Assembly: GCF_041538045.1 (NCBI RefSeq)
Contig: NZ_JBGOSE010000013.1
Coordinates: 36,846-100,845 of the forward strand
DNA from: Aliiglaciecola sp041538045
Lineage (GTDB): Bacteria; Pseudomonadota; Gammaproteobacteria; Enterobacterales; Alteromonadaceae
Length of the DNA: 64,000 nt
Reading direction: 5' to 3'
In this document: positions 47,425 to 55,436 of the stretch, in pieces
Numbering within the stretch: position 1 is the stretch's first letter
How the letters are laid out: every line of letters starts with the position of its first letter
Translations under genes and position numbers: made by a program
Notes under the pieces: generated by a model
The model's database searches: none
What the model was told of the DNA's origin: nothing
What the model saw: the letters and a program-made list of their open reading frames with translations, nothing else

Positions 47425-48042
47425 TTACAACGAGTTAAACATCGATATTATGGTTTTGGCCACATCATCTAATTTCTGACCAGTATCCATTGCTGTTTTG
47501 CGCATGGTATGGAACGCTTGGTCTTCACTGATATTTCTATTTTTCATGAGAATACGTTTAGCCTGGTCAATATTTTTTCGGGAATTAAGTTGCTGTTTAG
47601 TATCACTTAGTTCGGTTTTCAATTTTTGAAATTCACGGAATCTAGCGACAGCGGCATCTAATATAGGTTTCACTCTATGAGGCTCGAGATCACCGACCAC
47701 GTAAGCACTTACACCAGATTCAATACTTTGATTAATGGTATCGGTATCTTCTTCACTGGAAAACATCACTACAGGCTTAGGATCAATATTTTTAATAGTA
47801 TGCAAACTCTCCAGAATGTCACGGCTAGGTGACTCAATATCAATGACTATAATATCTGGTTGTAGTTGATCCACTTGCTTTAATAAAGTACCTGAAGGAC
47901 TAGCTAAATGACTTATTTGATAACGAGAATTACCCAGCGCAGTGGTTACAATTTCTGCACGATGGGTATTTTCATCAATTAACAGAATTCGTAATTTTTT
48001 TGCGCTTTGAGCTAAACTTTTATTATTTTCATTACTCGCCAA
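47425..48042 (-). CDS. nasT: NasT, ANTAR-domain transcription antiterminator
   Basis: A 205-residue response-regulator-like protein that binds leader RNA to prevent termination. Residues 13-130 form a receiver-like domain with DIIVIDIESPSRD at the phospho-acceptor position. The C-terminal ANTAR domain follows a coiled-coil linker and carries the signature DQAKRILMKNRNISEDQAFHTMRKTAMDTGQKLDDVA (residues about 155-191, in several pieces). Its RNA targets are visible upstream of nrtA, nirB and the MFS gene. It is cotranscribed with nasS. Confidence 0.95.
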   Translation of the reverse strand: MASNENNKSLAQSAKKLRILLIDENTHRAEIVTTALGNSRYQISHLASPSGTLLKQVDQLQPDIIVIDIESPSRDILESLHTIKNIDPKPVVMFSSEEDTDTINQSIESGVSAYVVGDLEPHRVKPILDAAVARFREFQKLKTELSDTKQQLNSRKNIDQAKRILMKNRNISEDQAFHTMRKTAMDTGQKLDDVAKTIISMFNSL

Positions 48043-48094
48043 AACACATTTCCAGCTTTAAATTGAAAGGATTACTATGGGTAAATATTGTCAC

Positions 48095-48110
48095 AGCAAT
48101 CTCCACACCA
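48095..48110 (-). promoter_or_regulatory. Sigma-54 promoter element of nasTS
   Basis: Minus strand TGGTGTGGAGATTGCT has TGG at -24 and a perfect TTGCT at -12 with correct spacing. The predicted start near 48084 lies about 42 bases before nasT. An NtrC-like palindrome is centred about 116 bases upstream, at 48200. Confidence 0.65.
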
Positions 48111-48191
48111 TAAATATTAAACCACTAAAATCAATAACTTAGATTTACTCATTTAATAAACTAACGTAAATTCCAATATTATTTGTGCAAA

Positions 48192-48208
48192 CGCACCAAC
48201 TTTGTGCG
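48192..48208. promoter_or_regulatory. NtrC-like palindrome upstream of nasTS
   Basis: CGCACCAACTTTGTGCG has the 17-base size and GCACY-N5-xGTGC core of NtrC sites, with the outer bases changed. It lies between the ybiB stop and nasT. Confidence 0.5.
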
Positions 48209-48211
48209 AAA

Positions 48212-49261
48212 TTAATGAGCGTAATGTTTACCTGTGGTATCAAATAACGACTTAGCAACTGTTTTTTGCTCAATGGTGCCAGGCCAGCTCTTATTGCGCA
48301 TTGACCATAAAGCTTTGGCTTGATTAAGGGCTTCTGGCCATTCAAGATTTTCCATCAACACAAGCATAACCCCCAAAGTACCCAATACCGCATCCTGTGC
48401 ATAGGTATTCTCTTTGCCTTGCCAAAAATCTATTAGCTCACTAGGGACAAGTTGACGAGGTTTAGTCACGCGAGTTTCATTAAACGCGGCGACATTGACC
48501 ACTTTAGATTCAGTTTTTCGACAAATATGTAAAGCTACATCTCGCTCGGGGTTAAACTCAACTTCCCCCCCCTCTCCTCGAAAACAAAGCATATTTGGAT
48601 CGTTTAATAATGCCGATGTTAGTCGATGCTTCTCATCCACCTGACGATGAAACACCCCTTGAAGGCTATGCTCTGCCTTTGACGGGTTAAGAATTCGCGC
48701 TAGGGTATTTGCACAAGAACGCAGTCCGAATTGTGCGCGTAATTGAATGATCTTATCGAGTTGTGGATTAACTTGTTCTAATCCCATATAACTAAACCCG
48801 TGACTTGCTAGCTGTTCAGCAACCATTTGCGTAGAAGTTGCGACTTCAAAACCTAGGTGTGGCAACACTTCATTTAAATACAGTCGCTTTGAATCCGGTT
48901 CTGTAGTGCCGTGCAGAAAAATACGTTTTCCTTGTTGTGCTAAAACTAATACCGCTAACAAGAACCAAGGCAACTGCCGTCTTTTTCCCGCGTAACAACC
49001 CATGTCTAAATCAACATGTAAAGCATCTAGACCAGTAATAGTATGTTGTCGAAACGCCTGGGTAAAACCCGCTAATTCCTCTGATGTTTCCTCCCTGACT
49101 CGTAGCAACATCAGAAATGCACCTTTTTGCTCTGGCGTCACGCGCTCTTCAATAACCATAGTCATGGCATCAAATGCTTCTTGCTGGGTTAATGTACGTC
49201 CAGCTCTTTGGCCTCTGCCAATGATACGGATAAAATCTTTAAAGTCCTGTTGTTCGTTCAT
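48212..49261 (-). CDS. ybiB: TrpD2/YbiB-like glycosyl-transferase-family protein
   Basis: A 349-residue protein with the fold of anthranilate phosphoribosyltransferase (TrpD). It has the N-terminal helical domain (LTQQEAFDAMTMVIEERVTPEQKGAFLMLLRVREET) and a glycosyl-transferase domain. The phosphoribosyl-pyrophosphate loop of TrpD is poorly conserved, as in the TrpD2/YbiB group, for which nucleic-acid binding has been reported. Here it is the last gene behind nirB-nirD-nasA (86-base gap), a placement seen in other proteobacterial nas clusters as I recall. Its role in nitrate assimilation is unexplained. Confidence 0.8.
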   Translation of the reverse strand: MNEQQDFKDFIRIIGRGQRAGRTLTQQEAFDAMTMVIEERVTPEQKGAFLMLLRVREETSEELAGFTQAFRQHTITGLDALHVDLDMGCYAGKRRQLPWFLLAVLVLAQQGKRIFLHGTTEPDSKRLYLNEVLPHLGFEVATSTQMVAEQLASHGFSYMGLEQVNPQLDKIIQLRAQFGLRSCANTLARILNPSKAEHSLQGVFHRQVDEKHRLTSALLNDPNMLCFRGEGGEVEFNPERDVALHICRKTESKVVNVAAFNETRVTKPRQLVPSELIDFWQGKENTYAQDAVLGTLGVMLVLMENLEWPEALNQAKALWSMRNKSWPGTIEQKTVAKSLFDTTGKHYAH

Positions 49262-49347
49262 TCGAGTAATCTACCTTAGCCAGCTATGATTATTATAATG
49301 AGTGCTGGGATGACAAAGAGTGTAAATTTAGGAGCGTAAAATACATG

Positions 49348-52170
49348 TTATGTGCCAGTTTGCAAAGGTTTAAGTTCAGCATCAAGGATGGTTAAATTTT
49401 CCTCAAAAATATGACTTTTGACTAGCTGCTTTAACTCAGTTTTACATGAACCACAATTGGTGCCGCACTTGAGCTTGTCACCTAATTTATCAACCGAGTC
49501 GCAACCTTGTTTTATGGCATCGACTATGGTGTTTTCACCGACTTTAAAGCAACTACAAACTAACCTTCCTTGGGCAAATGCAGGATCAGGTGTTGCCCGC
49601 AATAAAGCAGACTTTTGTTGGTCATCTAATGTCGATTGCTGTAACAGGCTATTAATCCAATTTACATCCATCATTGGAGCATTAGCATCCGCAAATAAAA
49701 CTAAATCTATTAGGCCATCACGAAGAGCAAACGTATTTCTTATCTCACCACCATCACTTTTGTGCTGAGATGAAAACCATTCCGTGCACAATGGTAAATT
49801 CACCTGCAATTCAGAGACCACGTCAGCATGGTTTGAAGCAAAATAAACTAAATGCCCCTGCTCGATAGGGACTTCAGTCCAATATTCGGCTACCTGATTC
49901 AATAAAATATGATTCAGCTTATTACGGCTAAACAATTGGCCGTGGGCGGAGAAGTGACATAAATTAACGTTAACAGCAGTGTGTTTTAACTCGGGTTGCC
50001 CAGAGATATCATCAGTTGCATCGGAATAAAGTGCTGCAACGGCTGAACTTGATGAATTTGAAGCACTCCAGTGAATGGGGACAAACAACTCTCCTCGGCG
50101 TTGTTGTTTCTGCAACTTGACGGGCATGACTACTTTTTGTGTGCTGTCATTTTCTAGGTACTTAGCGGAAATGGCGGAACTTAGCACCACAAAATCCCCC
50201 TCACTAATCCCCTTAGATATAGCGTCTAGCGGGTGCATATGTACAAAGGCGCGATCAATATGACCAGTTAATTCTGCGGTTTTTCCCGTTCGCGTCATGG
50301 TATGCCATTGATCTCTAATCCGACCGCTATTCAAGACAAAAGGAAAGGCTTCACTTGTGGTGACTTCTGGCGCTTTGGGTTGTAAGGCTATGAATTGGGC
50401 TTTTTTAGACGCGGTAAAAAACTCACCACCAGCAAATAAACGAGCGGTTCCCTCAGGATTGTCTTGGGTTATTGGCCATTGAATTGGTTTTAACCTGTCA
50501 TACTCTTTTTCACTTATATTCTGTAATGCAGATAAATCTAGGGCTCTACTGCCGGCGTTTTGATAAGCAGTTAAGCCTGCGTGCTCACGAAATATTTCAG
50601 ATGGATGGGCATAGTTAAACCCCTGCTCGAATCCCATAGCTTTGGCTACATCACAAATAATTTGCCAATCATGTTTTGCAAGGCCCGGCGCTGAGAGAAT
50701 ACCTCGTTGTCGAGAAATACGACGCTCTGAATTCGTTACTGTGCCATTCTTTTCAGACCAACCCGTAGCAGGAAGTACAACATCCGCCATGGCTAGGGTG
50801 TCATTTTTGGCCACACAATCCGACACCACAACAAACTCACACTTTTCCAATGCACTGGCGATTTTGCCTCTATTTGGCATGCTCACCATAGGATTGGTTG
50901 CCATGATCCAAATGGCTTTAATATTGCCTTTATGCACTTCATCAAACATATCCACGGCTTTGAGACCAATGCGTTTTGGAATCGCTGGAGACTGCCAATA
51001 CGACTGAACAAGTTGTTGATGCTGTGGATTATCGATATCCATGTGTGCCGCTAGCATATTGGCAAGTCCACCCACTTCCCTACCACCCATTGCGTTTGGC
51101 TGACCGGTGAGGGAAAAGGGGCCACAACCTTCTCTACCTAACTTGCCGCTGGCCAAATGACAATTAATAATACTGTTGGCTTTATCGGTTCCAGAACTAG
51201 ACTGATTCACGCCCATGGTATAAGCAGAAATAGTCCGCTCAGATTGGGCAAATAATTGGTAAAACGCGGCAACATCTGTTGCCGGTATATCACAAACTTG
51301 CGCAACCTTATCTATGCTCCATTCTTTTGAGCACACTAATGCAGCGGCAAAACCTTCGGTGTTGGCATTGATGTAATCTTGGTCGAGTTTGTTTTCTTGT
51401 TGTAAATAATTGAGTAGCCCGTTAAATAAGGCGGTGTCTGTGCCAGATTTTATACCTAAATGTAGATCTGCTATCTCTCCGGTGCCAGTTTGGCGAGGGT
51501 CAACGGTCACGATTTTGATGGCGGGATTTAGCTTTTTAGCCCGCTCAATACGTTGAAATAAAACCGGATGAGTCCAGGCCGCATTAGATCCAATAAAGAC
51601 AATGAGGTCAGCAAGCTCTAAATCTTCATAATTACAGGGGACTGCATCTGCTCCAAATGCACGTTTGTATGCAGAAACGGCGGACGACATACACAAACGT
51701 GAATTGGTATCGATATTCGCAGTACCAATGTAGCCTTTCATGAGTTTGTTCGCCACGTAATAGTCTTCTGTCAATAACTGACCTGATACATAAAACGCCA
51801 CAGCATCAGGGCCATGCTCAGCGATAATTTGCTTAAACTTGCTAGCAACGTGCTCAGTAGCTTGATGCCAATCTACGTCTTGGCCTTGGATTTTAGGGCT
51901 TAATAAACGCCCATCTAATCCATTGGTTTCCCGCAGTTTGCTGCCTTTAACGCATAATCGACCAAAGTTCGCTGGATGGTCCGAAGTGCCGTTGACTTGT
52001 TTTATTTGCTTCTGCCCACCTACGCTAGATTTTTCTATCTGAACATCAACACCACAACCAACGCCACAATATGGGCAAGTTGTTTTTGCCAGTGTTGCAG
52101 ACGGTTGACATTGAAGAAATAGATCTTTGTCGGCTGCAACGAGGGAGCTAAGTGGGATATGAGCACTCAT
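49348..52170 (-). CDS. nasA: Assimilatory nitrate reductase catalytic subunit NasA
   Basis: Reduces nitrate to nitrite in the cytoplasm using a molybdopterin-guanine-dinucleotide cofactor. The 940-residue protein has an N-terminal 4Fe-4S site (TCPYCGVGCGVDV near residue 31 and LCVKG near 73), the molybdopterin oxidoreductase body (MGVNQSSSGTDKANS, TGQPNAMGGREVGG, MATNPMVSMPN) and a C-terminal BFD-type 2Fe-2S domain with CSCFKVG and CGTNCGSC near residues 870-905. That last domain suggests direct electron entry. No signal peptide is present. It starts immediately after the nirD stop. Confidence 0.96.
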   Translation of the reverse strand: MSAHIPLSSLVAADKDLFLQCQPSATLAKTTCPYCGVGCGVDVQIEKSSVGGQKQIKQVNGTSDHPANFGRLCVKGSKLRETNGLDGRLLSPKIQGQDVDWHQATEHVASKFKQIIAEHGPDAVAFYVSGQLLTEDYYVANKLMKGYIGTANIDTNSRLCMSSAVSAYKRAFGADAVPCNYEDLELADLIVFIGSNAAWTHPVLFQRIERAKKLNPAIKIVTVDPRQTGTGEIADLHLGIKSGTDTALFNGLLNYLQQENKLDQDYINANTEGFAAALVCSKEWSIDKVAQVCDIPATDVAAFYQLFAQSERTISAYTMGVNQSSSGTDKANSIINCHLASGKLGREGCGPFSLTGQPNAMGGREVGGLANMLAAHMDIDNPQHQQLVQSYWQSPAIPKRIGLKAVDMFDEVHKGNIKAIWIMATNPMVSMPNRGKIASALEKCEFVVVSDCVAKNDTLAMADVVLPATGWSEKNGTVTNSERRISRQRGILSAPGLAKHDWQIICDVAKAMGFEQGFNYAHPSEIFREHAGLTAYQNAGSRALDLSALQNISEKEYDRLKPIQWPITQDNPEGTARLFAGGEFFTASKKAQFIALQPKAPEVTTSEAFPFVLNSGRIRDQWHTMTRTGKTAELTGHIDRAFVHMHPLDAISKGISEGDFVVLSSAISAKYLENDSTQKVVMPVKLQKQQRRGELFVPIHWSASNSSSSAVAALYSDATDDISGQPELKHTAVNVNLCHFSAHGQLFSRNKLNHILLNQVAEYWTEVPIEQGHLVYFASNHADVVSELQVNLPLCTEWFSSQHKSDGGEIRNTFALRDGLIDLVLFADANAPMMDVNWINSLLQQSTLDDQQKSALLRATPDPAFAQGRLVCSCFKVGENTIVDAIKQGCDSVDKLGDKLKCGTNCGSCKTELKQLVKSHIFEENLTILDAELKPLQTGT

Positions 52171-52518
52171 TTAGTTCACTAATTGAAGCTGGACTTGATG
52201 ATCAACAATACGAGCTGGGTAAACGGCAATTTGAACACTTTGGTCATCAACACATTCACCAGATTTCAATTTATAACGCTGCTTATACAGGGGTGATGCA
52301 ACAAAGGGTTCATCCTTTACCGAACCCACTAATCCACGATACATGACATTTGCTTTACCGATGGGATCCCAGTTGCTCATGGCATAAAGATGTTGTTCAT
52401 CTCCCTGACAAATTTTGAAGATAGCCACTTGAACATCGTCGATAAGGGCGCAAACTCCCGAATTATCAACCAAGTCATTAGGTTTACAAACGTTAATCCA
52501 GTTATCATTCATGCTCAT
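52171..52518 (-). CDS. nirD: Nitrite reductase small subunit
   Basis: A 115-residue Rieske-like protein that partners NirB. The fold is evident (WINVCKPNDLVDNSGVCALIDDVQVAIFKI...YPARIVDHQVQL), but the Cys/His cluster ligands of true Rieske proteins are missing, as is usual for NirD of this type. It is sandwiched between nirB (6-base gap) and nasA (0-base gap), so all three are one transcript. Confidence 0.94.
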   Translation of the reverse strand: MSMNDNWINVCKPNDLVDNSGVCALIDDVQVAIFKICQGDEQHLYAMSNWDPIGKANVMYRGLVGSVKDEPFVASPLYKQRYKLKSGECVDDQSVQIAVYPARIVDHQVQLQLVN

Positions 52519-52524
52519 AATTCC

Positions 52525-55125
52525 TTACTCCACTTCTACAATTTTGATTGTTGAAGCAGCTTCAACAACTGGCTTCACCGTACCTAAAATATTATCGACT
52601 TCACTTTCTGTGGCCGGACGGATCTGATCTCGCTCTTCCACAAAAATGATGTTGCTATCACTTTTTTCACTATTCACGAATTGACGGAAACGCTTGCGAG
52701 ACTCATCAGCTGCTATGGCGGTTTTCCACTCACATTGATAGCTATCGACTACATGTTGCATTTGTTGCTCTAGTTCGGCGGCTAGTCTTAGGGAGTCGTT
52801 AATCACCACCTCTTTAAGGTAATCAAGTCCACCTTCCATATTCTCCATCCACACGGAAGTTCTTTGCAGTCTGTCAGCAGTGCGTACATAGAACATCAAC
52901 ACTCTATCGATGTATTTAATTAACGTTTCTGTATCGAGGTCGGTAGCGAATAAATCGGCATGTCGAGGTTTCATTCCACCGTTACCGCAAACATATAAAT
53001 TCCAGCCGTTTTCAGTGGCAATAATGCCAATATCTTTACTTTGGGCTTCGGCACATTCACGCGTACAGCCAGAAACACCAATTTTTAATTTATGGGGGGA
53101 ACGCAGGCCTTTATAGCGATTTTCAATGTCAATCGCTTGCCCCACCGAATCTTGCACTCCGTAGCGACACCAGGTGCTACCGACACATGACTTAACGGTT
53201 CTGAGTGATTTAGCGTAGGCGTGCCCGGTCTCGAAACCAGCATCAATCAACTCTTCCCAAATAAGCGGGAGCTGTTCAACTCTGGCTCCAAATAAATCAA
53301 TTCGTTGGCCACCGGTGACTTTGGTGTATAGGTTGTATTTCTTGGCTACTTGGCCCAGTACAATCAGTTTATCAGGGGTGATTTCCCCCCCCGCAATACG
53401 GGGCACTACTGAATAGGTACCATTTTTTTGCATGTTGGCCAAATAGGTATCATTGGTGTCTTGTAATGTGACGTGAGGTTTTTCAAGGACAAAGTCATTC
53501 CAAATTGAAGCTAAAATAGAAGCTGCGGCAGGTTTACAAATTTCACAGCCTAAACCCGTACCGTGTTTTTCCAATAATTCGTCAAAGGTTTTAATTTGCC
53601 CTACCTTGACCATGTGGAATAACTCTTGACGTGAATAAGCAAAGTGCTCACAAATGTCTTTTTTAACTTCTACACCGCGCTTTTCTAGTTCACTGTCAGT
53701 CACCGACTTCAGCAACGCCGCACAACCTCCACAGCCAGTGCTGGCTTTAGTACAACTTTTCACCGCGGCTAGATCACAAGCTCCTCCATCAAGGCTGGCA
53801 ACAATGTCACCTTTAGTCACGTTATGACATGAGCAAATAGTGGCAGTATCAGGCAAAGCGTCCGCGCCTAAGGTGGGTGCGCCTTCACCGAATGAAGGCA
53901 AAATGAGACTTTCAGGAAATTCCGGTAAATCTATTTCATTTAATGCGTATTGCAATAAGGTATCGTAATCGCCGGTATCCCCAACGAGTACAGCACCCGT
54001 TAATTTGTTAGTTTCCGGATTCACCACAATTTTTTTATACACGCCTGACACCTGATCTTCATAGGTGTAGGTTAATGCGCCATGCTCTCTAGCATGGGCA
54101 TCGCCGATAGAACCTACTTCTACTCCCATCAGCTTTAACTTGGTGCTCATGTCAGCACCTTCGAACGCAAGATCACCACCGACAATATTACTAGCAGCGG
54201 CTCTGGCCATGGTGTAACCAGGAGCAACCAAACCGAAAATAAAGTTGTTCCATAGGGCACATTCACCGATGGCGTAGATATCTGGATCGCTGGTTAAACA
54301 GTGGTCATTTACAACAATGCCACCACGCTCGCCAATCACAATGCCAAATTCTCTGGCCAGCTTATCTTGTGGACGAATTCCGGCAGAAAACAAAATCATA
54401 TCGGTTTCAAGGATTTCACCGTCTGCGAACACCATTTTATAACGACTGTTTTCACCCGCCTCGATACTTTGGGTGGCTTTTTGGGTATGCACTTCCACCC
54501 CAAGATCTTCAATTTTGTCTTTTAGTACTCGACCACCGCTGCCATCTACCTGAACAGCCATCAGTTGCGGAGCAAACTCAACTACATGGGTTTTCAACCC
54601 CGCTTGTTTAAGGGCATTAGCCGCTTCTAAGCCCAATAAACCACCACCAACAACCACACCAACTTTGCTGACTTGTGCAGATGCGCTAATGGCTTCTAGA
54701 TCTTCAATGGTTCTATACACAAGGCAGTGAGGTTGATCGTTGCCAGGAATGGGCGGCACAAATGGAAATGAGCCTGTCGCTAAAATCAATTTGTCATAAC
54801 TTAAGGTTTCACCACTTTCGATAGCCACGGTTTTGGCTTGCTTATCAATATCATTAACCCGTGCGTTAACCTGAAAATTCACACCAAGCTGTTGATAATG
54901 TTCAGCACTAGTTAAAGACAACTCGTCGGCAGTTTTACCAGAGAAATACTCTGATAAATGAACACGGTCATAGGCCAATCTGGGTTCCGCAGACAACACT
55001 GTAATGTGAAAACGATTTTTACCGTACACCTCTTCACTTTGTTGAATAAGTTGCTCAACAAAATGGTGTCCTACCATTCCATTGCCGACTACGACAATGC
55101 GAGTTAACTGTTCATTTGTGGTCAT
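52525..55125 (-). CDS. nirB: Nitrite reductase [NAD(P)H] large subunit
   Basis: Six-electron reduction of nitrite to ammonium in the cytoplasm. The 866-residue protein has FAD and NAD(P) Rossmann motifs (VVVGNGMVGHHF near residue 12 and GVVVGGGLLGLEAA near 156), a BFD-type 2Fe-2S region (CSCHNVTKGD ... GCGGC, about residues 430-470) and a C-terminal sulfite/nitrite-reductase domain. The 4Fe-4S/sirohaem cysteines are in SCVGSTWCRYG and SGCTRECAEAQ (about 655-700). It is the first gene of nirB-nirD-nasA-ybiB, with its own regulated leader. Confidence 0.97.
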   Translation of the reverse strand: MTTNEQLTRIVVVGNGMVGHHFVEQLIQQSEEVYGKNRFHITVLSAEPRLAYDRVHLSEYFSGKTADELSLTSAEHYQQLGVNFQVNARVNDIDKQAKTVAIESGETLSYDKLILATGSFPFVPPIPGNDQPHCLVYRTIEDLEAISASAQVSKVGVVVGGGLLGLEAANALKQAGLKTHVVEFAPQLMAVQVDGSGGRVLKDKIEDLGVEVHTQKATQSIEAGENSRYKMVFADGEILETDMILFSAGIRPQDKLAREFGIVIGERGGIVVNDHCLTSDPDIYAIGECALWNNFIFGLVAPGYTMARAAASNIVGGDLAFEGADMSTKLKLMGVEVGSIGDAHAREHGALTYTYEDQVSGVYKKIVVNPETNKLTGAVLVGDTGDYDTLLQYALNEIDLPEFPESLILPSFGEGAPTLGADALPDTATICSCHNVTKGDIVASLDGGACDLAAVKSCTKASTGCGGCAALLKSVTDSELEKRGVEVKKDICEHFAYSRQELFHMVKVGQIKTFDELLEKHGTGLGCEICKPAAASILASIWNDFVLEKPHVTLQDTNDTYLANMQKNGTYSVVPRIAGGEITPDKLIVLGQVAKKYNLYTKVTGGQRIDLFGARVEQLPLIWEELIDAGFETGHAYAKSLRTVKSCVGSTWCRYGVQDSVGQAIDIENRYKGLRSPHKLKIGVSGCTRECAEAQSKDIGIIATENGWNLYVCGNGGMKPRHADLFATDLDTETLIKYIDRVLMFYVRTADRLQRTSVWMENMEGGLDYLKEVVINDSLRLAAELEQQMQHVVDSYQCEWKTAIAADESRKRFRQFVNSEKSDSNIIFVEERDQIRPATESEVDNILGTVKPVVEAASTIKIVEVE

Positions 55126-55158
55126 AATAAGCCTCTAATTTATTAGCCCCAGAAACGC

Positions 55159-55198
55159 AAAAAGCCCGCAGAATCTGCTAAACAGATTTTGCGGGCTT
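55159..55198 (-). terminator. Leader terminator of the nirB operon
   Basis: On the minus strand GCCCGCAAAATCTG pairs with CAGATTCTGCGGGC (one G-U pair) around a five-base loop, followed by five T. It lies about 34 bases before nirB and its 5' arm overlaps hairpin P2, so termination and P2 are mutually exclusive. Confidence 0.85.
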
Positions 55199-55234
55199 CG
55201 TTGCCGGGTATAACTAACCGCCGTGGCTAGTTAT
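55194..55234 (-). promoter_or_regulatory. ANTAR (NasT) RNA target in the nirB leader
   Basis: P2 (55194-55205) is GGC-AACGAA-GCC, a six-base loop with A1 and G4. P1 (55210-55234) is a ten-pair stem (ATAACTAGCC with GGTTAGTTAT, one G-U pair) around ACGGC; its loop also begins A-x-x-G, though it is five bases long as drawn. The GCC arm of P2 is part of the following terminator stem. Confidence 0.78.
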
Positions 55235-55296
55235 TGAATTTTGTGTAATAGATGCAACCCTAGAAAACGTTGCAACCTATCTCTATTAACTAATAA

Positions 55297-55312
55297 AGCA
55301 TTAATTAGGCCA
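55297..55312 (-). promoter_or_regulatory. Sigma-54 promoter element of the nirB operon
   Basis: Minus strand TGGCCTAATTAATGCT has TGGC at -24 and TGCT at -12 with exact spacing. The predicted start near 55286 gives a leader of about 160 bases, nearly the same length as the nrtA leader. Confidence 0.7.
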
Positions 55313-55375
55313 AAATATTAACCATATATTATTCAATAACTTAACAATTTAAAAGAACTAAAAAGTAGGTTGATA

Positions 55376-55392
55376 TGCAGTGTATTGGTGCA
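55376..55392. promoter_or_regulatory. NtrC binding site upstream of nirB
   Basis: TGCAGTGTATTGGTGCA departs from TGCACY-N5-RGTGCA at one position. It is centred about 98 bases upstream of the predicted sigma-54 start. Confidence 0.72.
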
Positions 55393-55436
55393 AGTTTTAA
55401 CTAAAATAGGGCATGGCCGTTAAACGCTAACTATGC

